This document shows positions 43,970 through 52,878 of a stretch of 64,000 nucleotides of DNA, piece by piece. How positions within the stretch are numbered: the first letter of the stretch is position 1; each line of letters starts with the position of its first letter. Source of the DNA: Algiphilus sp. (GTDB taxonomy: Bacteria; Pseudomonadota; Gammaproteobacteria; Nevskiales; Nevskiaceae); assembly GCF_023145115.1 (NCBI RefSeq), contig NZ_JAGLEJ010000010.1, forward strand, positions 62,001 to 126,000, in the 5' to 3' direction. The position numbers were made by a program, and so were the translations under genes. Under the pieces are notes generated by a model. It worked only from the letters and a program-made list of their open reading frames with translations. It did not search any database and was not told the DNA's origin.

Positions 43970-45184
43970 ATGGAATTTACCCACGAACACGACGCGCTCT
44001 ACAACACCACCAGGAAGTTCGTCGAGGACGAGATCAATCCCAACATTCCGCAGTGGGAGGCCGACGGCATCTGGCCGGCGCACGAGATCCTCAAGCGCAT
44101 GGGACAGCTCGGCCTGCTCGGCATCAACAAGCCCGAGGCCGATGGCGGTCTGGGGCTCGACTATTCCTACGAGCTGCGCTTCGCCGAGGCCCTCGGCAAC
44201 TGCAGCAGCGGCAGCATCCCGATGGCCGTCGGCGTGGTCACCGACATGGCGACACCGGCGCTGGCACGCTTCGGTTCCGCCGAGCTGCGCCGCGAGTATC
44301 TGGCTCCGGTGATCGCCGGAGAGCAGTGCTGCTCGATCGCGGTCTCGGAGGCCGGCGCCGGATCGGATGTCGCCTCGATCAAGACCACCGCGCGCGTCGA
44401 TGGCGACGACTACGTCATCAACGGCTCGAAGATGTGGATCACCAACGGCACCCAGTCCGACTGGGCCTGTCTGCTGGCCAACACCAGCGACGGCAAGCCG
44501 CACCAGAACAAGTCGCTGATCATCGTGCCGCTCGATGCCAAGGGCGTGCAGCGCGAGACCAAGCTGGACAAGCTGGGCATGCGCGCATCGGACACCGCGA
44601 TGATCTTCCTCGACGATGTGCGCGTGCCGCGCCGCAACCTTGTCGGTCAGGAAGGCATGGGCTTCACCTACCAGATGATGCAGTTCCAGGAAGAGCGCCT
44701 GTTCGGCGCCGCCTCGATGATCGAGGCCCTGGACCACATCATCAGCGAGACCATCGAATATGCGCGCGGCCGCAAGGCCTTCGACCAGAGCGTGCTCGAC
44801 AACCAGTACGTGCACTTCCGCCTGGCCGAGCTGCAGACCGAGGTGGAATGCCTGCGCGCAATGGTCTACCGCACCACCGAGCTCTATGTCGGCGGCAAGG
44901 CCGGCATGGAAGAGGTCGCCAAGCTGGCGTCGATGTGCAAGCTGAAGGCCGGCCGCGTCGCGCGCGAGGTCACCGATGGCTGCCTGCAGTTCTGGGGCGG
45001 ACAGGGCTTCATGTGGGAGTCCGAGGTGGCGCGCTCGTTCCGCGATTCGCGTCTGGTATCGATCGGCGGTGGCGCCGACGAGATCATGCTGGGCATCATC
45101 TGCAAGCTGATGGGCACGCTGCCCAGGAAGAAGAAGACCACCGAAACGACCGGTGACCGGAGCAGGGCCACCGAAGCCGCCTGA
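43970..45184 (+). CDS. Acyl-CoA dehydrogenase (citronellyl-CoA dehydrogenase/AtuD-like)
   Basis: 404 residues. FAD-dependent oxidation of an acyl-CoA. Landmarks: CSIAVSEAGAGSDVASIKT, WITNGTQSDWAC, YARGRKAFDQSVLDNQ, GCLQFWGGQGFMWE and IGGGADEIMLGIICK. The IYEGT base position carries Gly; the alternative catalytic Glu may lie in FQEERLFG. The N-terminus (MEFTHEHDALYNTTRKFVEDEINP) recalls AtuD of acyclic terpene degradation, but no other atu genes are present. A strong terminator follows. Confidence 0.88.
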   Translation: MEFTHEHDALYNTTRKFVEDEINPNIPQWEADGIWPAHEILKRMGQLGLLGINKPEADGGLGLDYSYELRFAEALGNCSSGSIPMAVGVVTDMATPALARFGSAELRREYLAPVIAGEQCCSIAVSEAGAGSDVASIKTTARVDGDDYVINGSKMWITNGTQSDWACLLANTSDGKPHQNKSLIIVPLDAKGVQRETKLDKLGMRASDTAMIFLDDVRVPRRNLVGQEGMGFTYQMMQFQEERLFGAASMIEALDHIISETIEYARGRKAFDQSVLDNQYVHFRLAELQTEVECLRAMVYRTTELYVGGKAGMEEVAKLASMCKLKAGRVAREVTDGCLQFWGGQGFMWESEVARSFRDSRLVSIGGGADEIMLGIICKLMGTLPRKKKTTETTGDRSRATEAA

Positions 45185-45243
45185 GCGGAGCAACCGATAC
45201 GGACCGGAGAGACGACCGGAACAAGAGGGGGAGACGACGCGTA

Positions 45244-45272
45244 TGGGCGGCCCGGTGCCGCCCGTTTTTTTT
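45244..45272 (+). terminator. Intrinsic terminator after the acyl-CoA dehydrogenase
   Basis: Stem GGGCGGC / GCCGCCC with a 5-base loop, then G and eight consecutive T. The clearest Rho-independent terminator in the window. Confidence 0.9.
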
Positions 45273-45342
45273 GCGGCCAGCAAGACGGCGTTCATGCCAC
45301 ATTCGCTAGACTCCGGCGTTCAAATCGAACGCGGAAGCGGGC

Positions 45343-47664
45343 ATGGCCAAGTTCCTCAAGATCGCTGCGATCGTCATCGCCGTCATCATTCTCCTGCTGA
45401 TCGGCGCGCTCGCCACCGCAGCCGCACTGTTCGATCCCAACGACTACCGCGACGAGATCGCCGGCGCGGTCGAGCAGCAGACCGGTCGCAGCTTCGCCAT
45501 CGAGGGCGACCTCTCGCTGAGCATCTTCCCCTGGCTCGCGGTCGGCGCCGAGGGCATGACCCTGGGCAATGCGGAGGGCTTCGGTGACGAGGCCTTCGCC
45601 GAGGTCGCCGAAGTCTCGGCCGGCATCGAGCTGCTGCCGGTGCTGCTGCGTCGCGAGATCGTGCTCGACGAGATCACGCTGAAGGGCCTGCGGCTCAATC
45701 TGGCGGTCGATGCGCAGGGACGCTCCAACTGGGCCGACCTTGCCGAGCGCTCGAGCGAGCAGGCGGAGCAGCCGCCCGCCGAATCCGAGGAACCGATCGC
45801 CGAGAAGGGCGGCACCAGCATCCGCAGCCTGGATGTCTCGGGCATCAGCATCGAGGACGCGGCGCTCAGCTATCGCGATGCCGCCGCCGGCACCGAGCAC
45901 CGCATCAGCGATCTCGATCTGTCGACCGGCCGGATCCAGCCCGGCAAGCCGGTGATGGTGAACTTCAAGGCGCGCTACGACGGAACGCAGCCCGCCGTCG
46001 GCGCCGAGATGCAGCTCTCCGGCGTGGTCGATGCCGACATCGCGACCATGAGCGCGGAGATCACCCAGATCGCGCTCAACATCGTCGCCGAGGGCGACGC
46101 CATCCCGAACGGCAAGCAGGTCGTCGAGTTCACCGGCAGCGCCGACTACAACGGCGAGGAAGGCCGGCTGTCGCTGCCCGACGGCCGGGTGCAGGCGGCC
46201 GGACTGACCGCCGATCTGGTCCTCGACGGCACGGGGCTGGCGGGCGGTACGCCCAGCTTCACCGGCACCTTCGCCACCCGCGAGTTCTCGCCGCGCGCGG
46301 TTGCCGAGGTGCTGGCCATCGAGCTGCCCGAAACGCGCGACAGCGGCGTGCTCGACAAGGCCAAGCTCGACCTGCGCTTCAACGCCGGCACCTCCAGTGC
46401 CGAGATCCCCGAGCTCACCCTGCGCTTCGACGACACCGAAGTCACCGGCAATGCCGCCGTGCGCGACTTCGCCACCCAGCGCATCGGCTTCCAGGTGGAC
46501 GTCGACCGGATCGATGTCGACCGCTACATGCCACCGGAGGCGCAGGTCTCCGAGCAGACCGGCGAGGACAGCGAACCATCCGGCGATATCAATGACATCC
46601 GCATCCCGGTCGAGCTGCTGGAGCAGATCAATGCCGAAGGCAGCATCCGGATCGGCGAGCTGATCGCGCAGGGCATGACCATGCGCGATGTCACCCTCCG
46701 GGTCGACGCTCCGCGCGGCAAGACCAAGACCCAGCGCCTGACCGCGCAGCTCTACGGCGGCAACATCGATCTCACCAGTTCGGTCACGCCCGGCAGGACG
46801 CCGCGCTACACCACCCGCTTCGATCTCGCCTCGGTGGCGGGCGGCAACCTGCTGTCCGACTTCCTGGGCCGCGATCTGGTCGAGGGGCTGGCCAACATGC
46901 AGGTCGATATCGCCACCAGCGGCGAGACCGTCGGCGATCTGCGCAGCGCGCTCAACGGCACCCTCAGCGTGCGACTGACCGACGGCGCGGTGAAGGGCTT
47001 CGACATCGCGCGGACCATCCGCAACGCACGCGCGCGGCTGAGCGGCGAAGCCGTCAAGGCCACCGACGAGAAGCTCAAGACCGATTTCGCCTCTCTGGTG
47101 GCGGGCGCGCGCATCGAGAACGGCGTGCTGCGGATCAGCGAGCTGGACGGCCGCAATCCGCTGTTCCGGCTGCTCGGTGACGGCACGGTCGACCTGTCCG
47201 CGGAGAAGCTCGACGTACTGGCCCGTCCCAGCATCGTCAGGACACTGAAGGGCCAGGAAGGCGCCGACCTCGCGGAGCTCGCCGGCATCGAGATCCCCAT
47301 CCGCATCACCGGCAGCTGGGCCGATCCCAAGATCGGCATCGATCTCAAGGCCGCATTGCAGCAGCAGGCCACCGGCAAGCTGCGCGAAGCGGCCGACGAG
47401 CGCAAGGACGAGCTGCGCGGGAAGGTCGAGGCCGAGGAGCGCCGACTGCAGGAGAAGATCGACAAGGAGCTGGGCGAGGCCGCCGGCGATGCCCTGCGCA
47501 ACCTCTTCGGCCGGCCCGAGCGCAATCCGAAGAAGGAAGAGCCGAAGCAGCAGCAACCCGAGGCGGGCAGTGGCAGCGAGCAGCAGCCCGCCGCCGGCTC
47601 GGATGCCGATGCCGATGCGGATACCGAAGGCACCACCGAGCCCGGCGCGGCCGATTCGCCCTAG
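45343..47664 (+). CDS. AsmA family protein
   Basis: 773 residues. One N-terminal transmembrane segment (about 7-29), then the AsmA pattern: LFDPNDYRDEIAGAVEQQTGRSFAIEG, LSIFPWLAVGAEGMTLGN and SNWADLAE, and a C-terminal AsmA_2-type part (LNGTLSVRLTDGAVKGFDIARTIRNAR, GVLRISELDGRNPLFRLLGDGTVDL). AsmA-like proteins are bridge-type proteins linked to envelope lipid balance. The last 120 residues are a charged helix and an acidic, Gln-rich low-complexity tail. mutY starts on the next base after the stop. Confidence 0.92.
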   Translation: MAKFLKIAAIVIAVIILLLIGALATAAALFDPNDYRDEIAGAVEQQTGRSFAIEGDLSLSIFPWLAVGAEGMTLGNAEGFGDEAFAEVAEVSAGIELLPVLLRREIVLDEITLKGLRLNLAVDAQGRSNWADLAERSSEQAEQPPAESEEPIAEKGGTSIRSLDVSGISIEDAALSYRDAAAGTEHRISDLDLSTGRIQPGKPVMVNFKARYDGTQPAVGAEMQLSGVVDADIATMSAEITQIALNIVAEGDAIPNGKQVVEFTGSADYNGEEGRLSLPDGRVQAAGLTADLVLDGTGLAGGTPSFTGTFATREFSPRAVAEVLAIELPETRDSGVLDKAKLDLRFNAGTSSAEIPELTLRFDDTEVTGNAAVRDFATQRIGFQVDVDRIDVDRYMPPEAQVSEQTGEDSEPSGDINDIRIPVELLEQINAEGSIRIGELIAQGMTMRDVTLRVDAPRGKTKTQRLTAQLYGGNIDLTSSVTPGRTPRYTTRFDLASVAGGNLLSDFLGRDLVEGLANMQVDIATSGETVGDLRSALNGTLSVRLTDGAVKGFDIARTIRNARARLSGEAVKATDEKLKTDFASLVAGARIENGVLRISELDGRNPLFRLLGDGTVDLSAEKLDVLARPSIVRTLKGQEGADLAELAGIEIPIRITGSWADPKIGIDLKAALQQQATGKLREAADERKDELRGKVEAEERRLQEKIDKELGEAAGDALRNLFGRPERNPKKEEPKQQQPEAGSGSEQQPAAGSDADADADTEGTTEPGAADSP

Positions 47665-48738
47665 GTGACGGCAAGCGCTTCGCCCGCGGCGCGCGAGAAG
47701 CCCTTCGCCGAGCGCCTGCTCGCCTGGCACGCACACCACGGTCGGCACGATCTGCCGTGGCAGCACCCGCGCACGGCCTGGCGGGTATGGGTCTCCGAGA
47801 TCATGCTGCAGCAGACGCAGGTCGCCACCGCGGCGCCCTACTTCCTGCGCTTCATGGCGTCCTTCCCGACGCCTGCGGCGCTCGCGTGTGCACACGCCGA
47901 CGATGTGCTCGCGATGTGGTCGGGGCTCGGCTACTACTCGCGCGCCCGCAACCTGCACGCCGCCGCGCAGCGCGTGATGACGGAGCACGACGGCGAGGTC
48001 CCCGACGACTACGACGCCCTCGTGGCCCTTCCGGGCATAGGACCGAGCACGGCGGCCGCCATCTGCGCACAGGCCTTCGGGCAACGCCGCGCCATCCTCG
48101 ACGCCAACGTGAAGCGGGTGCTCGCCCGCCATGCGGGGGTGTCGGGATGGCCGGGCAGCCCGGCGGTGGCGCGCACGCTGCAGGCCGAAGCCGACGCGCG
48201 CCTGCCGGACACGCGCATGGCCGACTACACGCAGGCCATCATGGACCTCGGCGCCAGCGTCTGTTCGGCACGGCGCCCGGGCTGCGCGCAGTGCCCGGTC
48301 GGCGACGACTGCCGGGCACGCATCGAGGAACGCGTCGCCGAGCTGCCCACGCCGCGTCCCCGCCGCGACCGACCCGAGCGGCACGCCCATCTGCTGCTCA
48401 TCCAGCGGGGCGACGGTCGCATCTGGCTGCAGCGCCGGCCGCCCGCGGGGATCTGGGGCGGTCTGTGGGCACCGCCCATCGTCGAACGGGCCGACGAGGC
48501 CGCACTGCACGACCTCGGCGTGACAGCGGACACCGATACCCCTCCGGCTGCCGTCACGCACGGCTTCACGCACTTCATCTGGCACCTGCAGCCGCTGTGG
48601 TGCACACCGGTTGCGCACGCCACGCCATTGCTGCGCGAACCCGAAGGCGCCTGGCATACAATGGGGTCCGCAAGAGCGCTGGGTCTCCCCGCCCCGATCC
48701 GGCGCCTGCTGCACAGCCTCGAGGAGCCACCGGAATGA
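47665..48738 (+). CDS. mutY: Adenine DNA glycosylase
   Basis: 357 residues, GTG start abutting the asmA stop. Removes A mispaired with 8-oxoG. Features: WVSEIMLQQTQVATAAPYF (Glu45), SGLGYYSRARNLH, helix-hairpin-helix LPGIGPSTAAAI, catalytic Asp146 in ILDANVKRV, and the 4Fe-4S ligands CSARRPGCAQCPVGDDC. A C-terminal NUDIX-like MutT domain follows. It overlaps yggX by four bases (ATGA), the same neighbour pair as in E. coli. Confidence 0.96.
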   Translation: MTASASPAAREKPFAERLLAWHAHHGRHDLPWQHPRTAWRVWVSEIMLQQTQVATAAPYFLRFMASFPTPAALACAHADDVLAMWSGLGYYSRARNLHAAAQRVMTEHDGEVPDDYDALVALPGIGPSTAAAICAQAFGQRRAILDANVKRVLARHAGVSGWPGSPAVARTLQAEADARLPDTRMADYTQAIMDLGASVCSARRPGCAQCPVGDDCRARIEERVAELPTPRPRRDRPERHAHLLLIQRGDGRIWLQRRPPAGIWGGLWAPPIVERADEAALHDLGVTADTDTPPAAVTHGFTHFIWHLQPLWCTPVAHATPLLREPEGAWHTMGSARALGLPAPIRRLLHSLEEPPE

Positions 48739-49025
48739 CCCGTACCGTCCATTGCGTCCGACTGCAACGCGAGGCCGAGGGACTCGACGCGCCGCCCTAC
48801 CCGGGCGATCTCGGACAGCGCATCTTCGACAACGTCTCGAAGGAAGCGTGGGAGGAGTGGAAGGCGCACCAGACCCGCGTCATCAACGAGTACCGGCTCT
48901 CCCTCGCCGACAAGCAGGCGCGCACCTTCCTCAGCCAGGAAATGGAGAAGTTCCTGTTCGGCGGCGGCGAGCTCGCCGAGACCGGCTACGTGCCGCCGCC
49001 CAAGGACGCCGCGAAGGACACCTAG
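48735..49025 (+). CDS. yggX: YggX family Fe(II)-trafficking/oxidative-damage protection protein
   Basis: 96 residues. Family landmarks: TVHCVRLQREAEGLDAPPYPG, LGQRIFDNVSKEAWEEWKAHQT, MIIN-type segment RVINEYRLSLADKQARTFL and EMEKFLFGGG. It protects Fe-S clusters from oxidative damage in enteric bacteria, sensible next to the Fe-S enzyme MutY. Coupled to mutY (ATGA) and coq7 (TAGTG). Confidence 0.96.
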   Translation: MTRTVHCVRLQREAEGLDAPPYPGDLGQRIFDNVSKEAWEEWKAHQTRVINEYRLSLADKQARTFLSQEMEKFLFGGGELAETGYVPPPKDAAKDT

Positions 49026-49666
49026 TGACGCGCCGGCTGAGCGGTCTCGACCACCTGCTCGCGCGCGCCGGCGATGTCATTGCCGGTCGCGAAGCCGACG
49101 CGCCCGCACCGCGTCCGCGGCCTCGCCCCGACCACGATGAGGCGCGCACGCTGACGCCGCCGCAGCGCCACCACGCAGCCGGCCTCATGCGCGTCAACCA
49201 TGCCGGCGAGGTCGCGGCACAGGCGCTCTACCACGGGCAGTCGCTGCTCGCGCGCGACCCCGTCGTCCGCGCCCACCTCCGCAGCGCCGCCGCCGAGGAG
49301 CGCGATCATCTCGACTGGTGCACCGAGCGCCTTCACGAGCTCGGTGAGGGCCCCAGCCGCCTCCAGCCGTTCTGGTACGGCGCCTCCTTCACGATGGGCG
49401 CCTTCGCGGCCGCCGCCGGAGACAAGTGGAGCCTCGGATTCGTCGAGGAGACCGAGAAGCAGGTGGTGCAGCATCTGCAGGGCCACCTGACGCGGCTGCC
49501 GGCGGCCGACACCGGCTCGCGCGCCATCCTCGAGCAGATGCGCGTCGACGAGGAGCGGCACGGCGCCGAGGCACGCGCCGCCGGCGGCACCGATCTGCCC
49601 TTTCCGGTGCGCATGGCGATGCGCGCGGTGGCGCGCGTGATGACGCGCACCGCCTACTGGTTCTGA
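49025..49666 (+). CDS. coq7: 2-polyprenyl-3-methyl-6-methoxy-1,4-benzoquinone monooxygenase (Coq7-type)
   Basis: 213 residues from a GTG overlapping the yggX TAG. Di-iron hydroxylase for the C6 step of ubiquinone synthesis, replacing UbiF. Iron ligands appear in MRVNHAGEVAAQALYHGQ, AAEERDHLDWC, VEETEKQVVQHL and MRVDEERHG. The first 40 residues are a poorly conserved Pro/Arg-rich leader. The end overlaps a leftward lipoprotein gene by 13 bases. Confidence 0.96.
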   Translation: MTRRLSGLDHLLARAGDVIAGREADAPAPRPRPRPDHDEARTLTPPQRHHAAGLMRVNHAGEVAAQALYHGQSLLARDPVVRAHLRSAAAEERDHLDWCTERLHELGEGPSRLQPFWYGASFTMGAFAAAAGDKWSLGFVEETEKQVVQHLQGHLTRLPAADTGSRAILEQMRVDEERHGAEARAAGGTDLPFPVRMAMRAVARVMTRTAYWF

Positions 49667-50007
49667 CCGGATCGCTCGGCGTCGGCCACGTACCAGCCGT
49701 CCGCTCCCGCCACCAGCCGCATCGCCGTGACGGTGCTGCTCCGACTGCCGAACTGTTCGGTGACGAGCCGCACATCGCAGTCATAGCCGCGCCCGGTCGC
49801 GGATGTCGCGCAGGCCAGCTTCTCGGCCGTGACCAGGCTCGGCAGCAGCCCGTCCATGCCCACACCCGCAAGGACCTCGCGCTCGCTGCGCAGATCCTCG
49901 TCGTAGAGTCGTGCCACCGCGCTCGCGACATCCGCCTGATCGGGGGCGCCCGAGCAGGCCGCGATCAGCAGCGCGAGACTCGGCAGCAGTACGGCATTGC
50001 GGAACAT
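49654..50007 (-). CDS. Small lipoprotein of unknown function
   Basis: 117 residues from MFRNAVLLP, the start that gives a proper signal peptide and lipobox (LALLIAACSG). The mature part is about 98 residues with two cysteines (KLACATSATGRGYDCDV) that could form a disulphide and a C-terminal GADGWYVADAE, a pattern seen in small periplasmic proteins. No family recognised. Confidence 0.65.
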   Translation of the reverse strand: MFRNAVLLPSLALLIAACSGAPDQADVASAVARLYDEDLRSEREVLAGVGMDGLLPSLVTAEKLACATSATGRGYDCDVRLVTEQFGSRSSTVTAMRLVAGADGWYVADAERSGQNQ

Positions 50008-50054
50008 GGCGATCGTGCGGTTGCGGTTCAGGCCTGCCACGCTAGCCTGAGCCG

Positions 50055-50720
50055 ATGAACGATGCCAGTCTGCGCCTGATCGCCGCCGGCGGTCTCCTTG
50101 TCGCGCTCGGTGCGTGCACGCCCGACCCGGACTCGCCTTCCGCGAGTGCGGCGTCCGCCCTGCCCGCGGGCGCCGAGCGCTGGCAATGCGGCCCGTGGGC
50201 CGCGCGCAGCCACCATCGCGCCGCGTCCGGAGATCTGCTCCTCATGCTGCCGGGCGGCGAGTACCTGCTCGACCGGACCGTATCGGCGTCGGGCGCTCGC
50301 TACGCCGGCGCCGATGGAATCGTGTTCTGGAGCAAGGGTGACGAGGCCGTGCTGACGCCACCCGGCACGGACGCAACGGTCGACTGCCGGCCCACCGACA
50401 CGTCCTCGCCCTGGCTCGACGTCCCCGATGATCTGGCGCTGCGCGCCGCCGGCAACGAGCCCGGCTGGATGCTGGAAATCGAGCGCGGCGAGGCCCCGAC
50501 GGCGCGCCTGGTGACGCAGTACGGCGACGCGACCGTGCAGTTCGCGTCGGTCACGCCCACGGATGATGGCTACATTGCATCCTCGGGCACCCACAGCCTG
50601 CGCGTCACGACCGAGCGCACGGACTGCCGCGATGGCATGAGCGGTGTCGGATTCCCGCTGCGCGTGCGCGTGGTCGTCGACGGTCAGCGCATGGACGGCT
50701 GCGGGCGGCGCTACGACTGA
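50055..50720 (+). CDS. Lipoprotein with MliC-like and COG3650-like domains
   Basis: 221 residues, lipobox LLVALGACTP. The first half, from WQCGPW to VDCRP, resembles the MliC C-type lysozyme inhibitor fold with paired cysteines and the strand pattern ASGARYAGADGIVFWSKGDEAVL. The second half has AAGNEPGWMLEIERG, like the GNEPFW-type motif of COG3650 proteins, with a further Cys pair. If correct it protects peptidoglycan from host or predator lysozyme. It diverges from the small lipoprotein, with 47 bases between starts. Confidence 0.7.
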   Translation: MNDASLRLIAAGGLLVALGACTPDPDSPSASAASALPAGAERWQCGPWAARSHHRAASGDLLLMLPGGEYLLDRTVSASGARYAGADGIVFWSKGDEAVLTPPGTDATVDCRPTDTSSPWLDVPDDLALRAAGNEPGWMLEIERGEAPTARLVTQYGDATVQFASVTPTDDGYIASSGTHSLRVTTERTDCRDGMSGVGFPLRVRVVVDGQRMDGCGRRYD

Positions 50721-50723
50721 ACG

Positions 50724-51533
50724 CTAGCGCGAGATGTTGCGCCCGTAGAAGATCTCCATGATCTCGTGGTTGACGCGCCCGCGGATGCGCTTCGCCTCGC
50801 GCGGCGGCAACTCGCGCACGCCCTCGCCGAACAGGTAGGTCTCGAGGTCGAGATCCTTGAGGCGCATCTTGGTGTGGAACATGTACTCCTGATAGACGTT
50901 GACGTCGACCATGTCGTACCGGTCCTTGATGTCCTTCGAGATGAAGTTCTGGATCGAGTCGATGTTGTGATCGATGAAGTGCTTGGAGCCGCGGACGTTG
51001 CGGGTGAAGCCGCGCACGCGGTAGTCCATGATCACGATGTCGGAGTCGAAGCTGTTGATCAGGAAGTTGAGCGCCTTCAGCGGCGAGATCTTCCCGCAGG
51101 TCGAGACGTCGATATCGGCGCGGAAGGTGGAGATGCCGTTGTCCGGGTGCATCTCCGGATAGGTGTGCACGGTGATGTGGGACTTGTCGAGATGCCCGAC
51201 CACGGACTCCTTCTCGACCTTGTCCTTGTGCTTGCCGTGCGACCCGCTGTCGATGTGCCCCTCGGAGATCAGCATGGTGACCGAGGCGCCCTGCGGCTCG
51301 TAGTTCTCGCGCGCGATGTTGAGGATCTGCGCGCCGATCATGTTCGACACCTGACTGAGGATGTCGGTCAGCCGCTCGGCGTTGTAGGCCTCGTCGATGT
51401 ACTCGATGTATTCCTGCTGGTGCTCGGCCGAGCGCGCGTAGCAGATGTCGTAGATATTGAAGCTCAGCGACTTCGTGAGATTGTTGAAGCCGTGGAGCTT
51501 GAGCCGGGGGTTGCGGACCGTCTTCTTGGGCAA
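50724..51533 (-). CDS. speD: S-adenosylmethionine decarboxylase proenzyme (E. coli type)
   Basis: 269 residues. Supplies aminopropyl groups for spermidine. The proenzyme self-cleaves at Lys-Ser in GHLDKSHITVHTYPE to create the pyruvoyl group. Other landmarks are LKLHGFNNLTKSLSFNIYDIC and DIDVSTCGKISPLKALNFLI. This is the long class 1A form found in gammaproteobacteria. No speE is adjacent. It ends four bases from the convergent lipoprotein stop. Confidence 0.96.
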   Translation of the reverse strand: MPKKTVRNPRLKLHGFNNLTKSLSFNIYDICYARSAEHQQEYIEYIDEAYNAERLTDILSQVSNMIGAQILNIARENYEPQGASVTMLISEGHIDSGSHGKHKDKVEKESVVGHLDKSHITVHTYPEMHPDNGISTFRADIDVSTCGKISPLKALNFLINSFDSDIVIMDYRVRGFTRNVRGSKHFIDHNIDSIQNFISKDIKDRYDMVDVNVYQEYMFHTKMRLKDLDLETYLFGEGVRELPPREAKRIRGRVNHEIMEIFYGRNISR

Positions 51534-51647
51534 CTTCTGCGTCTCCGTGTCGAGTCAAGGAGCGGTCGCGCGCGATCGGTCGCGCGGGCCGCACATTATG
51601 AATGAGACGTGGTTGGAGGGTGTTACAGGATGTCGGGGGCAATGCGG

Positions 51648-52067
51648 TCAGTCGACCGCCTCGACACTGAAGCTGTGCGTGATGCGGGCCGAAGCCCCCA
51701 GCATGATCGATGCGGAGCAGTACTTTTCGGCAGACAGATGCACCGCGCGTTCCACCTGATTCTCCCTGAGCGCATGGCCGACGACCGTGAAGTGCAGCGC
51801 GATGTCGGTGAACACCCTGGGTTCGGTGTCGGCGCGCGTACCGCGCACCTGCACGCGGCAGTCGCGCACGTCGGCCCGCCCCTTGCGCAGGATGTGCAGC
51901 ACGTCGACCGCCGAGCAGGCCCCCACCGACAGGAGCATCAGCTCCATCGGACGCGCGCCGGTGTTGCGGCCGCCGATGTCCTCCGGCCCGTCGATGACGA
52001 TGGCGTGCCCGCTGCCGGTCTCGCCGACGAACTGCGCGCCGCTGGTATGTCGTACCGTGACTTCCAT
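51648..52067 (-). CDS. OsmC family protein
   Basis: 139 residues. Family features: ARPMELMLLSVGACSAVDVLHIL and HLSAEKYCSASIMLGASARI, including the two redox cysteines of OsmC/Ohr peroxidases. YhfA-type OsmC proteins are also possible. It is 16 bases after trpC on the same strand, so may be co-transcribed with trpGDC. The 114 bases downstream, before speD, show no gene. Confidence 0.9.
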   Translation of the reverse strand: MEVTVRHTSGAQFVGETGSGHAIVIDGPEDIGGRNTGARPMELMLLSVGACSAVDVLHILRKGRADVRDCRVQVRGTRADTEPRVFTDIALHFTVVGHALRENQVERAVHLSAEKYCSASIMLGASARITHSFSVEAVD

Positions 52068-52083
52068 CGCGGATTTCCTCGGT

Positions 52084-52878
52084 TCAGTCGATCAGTCGCG
52101 CCAGCGCGTCGCCCGGATCGGACTGGCGCATCAGCGACTCGCCGATCAGGAAGCGCTCGACGCCGGCGCGGCACATGCGCTCGACATCGTCGCGCGTGTG
52201 GATGCCGCTCTCGGTGACCACGGGCAGCTCGGGAGACAGATGCGGCAGCAGATCGAGCGTGGTTTCCAGCCGCGTCTCGAAGCTCCGCAGATCGCGATTG
52301 TTGATGCCCAGCAGATAGCCGGCCGGCAAACCGGCGCCCAGAACGGCATCGAGCTCGTCGCGACTGTGCACCTCGACCAGCACGTCCATGTCCAGATCGC
52401 GCGCCAGCACGTCGAGCTCGCGCATCTGCGCGGTGGAGAGCGCGGCGGCGATCAGCAGGATGCAGTCGGCGCCCATGGCGCGGGCCTCCAGAACCTGCAT
52501 CGGGTCCACCAGGAAGTCCTTGCGCAGCACCGGCAGCTCGCAGGCGGCGCGCGCGGCGATCAGGATCTCCTCGCCACCGCCGAAGAAGTCGCGGTCGGTC
52601 AGCACCGACAGGGCGGCGGCGCCGCCCTCGGCGTAGCGCCCGGCGATCCAGGCACCGTCGAAGTCCTCGCGGATCAGGCCCTTGCTGGGACTGGCACGCT
52701 TGATCTCCGCGATCACCGCGGCGCGCATCTTGGCGGTGGCGGCGAGCGCATCGGCGAATCCGCGCGTGTCGCCCGCCTCGCCCGCGCGCTCCTCGAGGTC
52801 GCGCAGGCTGTAGCGCTTGCGCAGCGCGCGCAGCTCGTCCTGCTTGCGCTCCAGGATGGTGTCCAGGATGTCGCTCAT
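52084..52878 (-). CDS. trpC: Indole-3-glycerol phosphate synthase
   Basis: 264 residues, monofunctional (no TrpF fusion). TIM-barrel motifs: AVIAEIKRASPSKGLIREDF, ALSVLTDRDFFGG, LRKDFLVDP, LLGINNRDLRSFE, VTESGIHTRDDV and FLIGESLM. It closes the indole ring in tryptophan synthesis. Overlaps the trpD stop by four bases. Confidence 0.97.
   Translation of the reverse strand: MSDILDTILERKQDELRALRKRYSLRDLEERAGEAGDTRGFADALAATAKMRAAVIAEIKRASPSKGLIREDFDGAWIAGRYAEGGAAALSVLTDRDFFGGGEEILIAARAACELPVLRKDFLVDPMQVLEARAMGADCILLIAAALSTAQMRELDVLARDLDMDVLVEVHSRDELDAVLGAGLPAGYLLGINNRDLRSFETRLETTLDLLPHLSPELPVVTESGIHTRDDVERMCRAGVERFLIGESLMRQSDPGDALARLID

Noticed and set aside
45292..48714. Long leftward open frame (about 1140 codons) opposite asmA and mutY
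   Set aside because: Antisense shadow of two clearly recognised genes; no recognisable domain, and its length follows from high GC.
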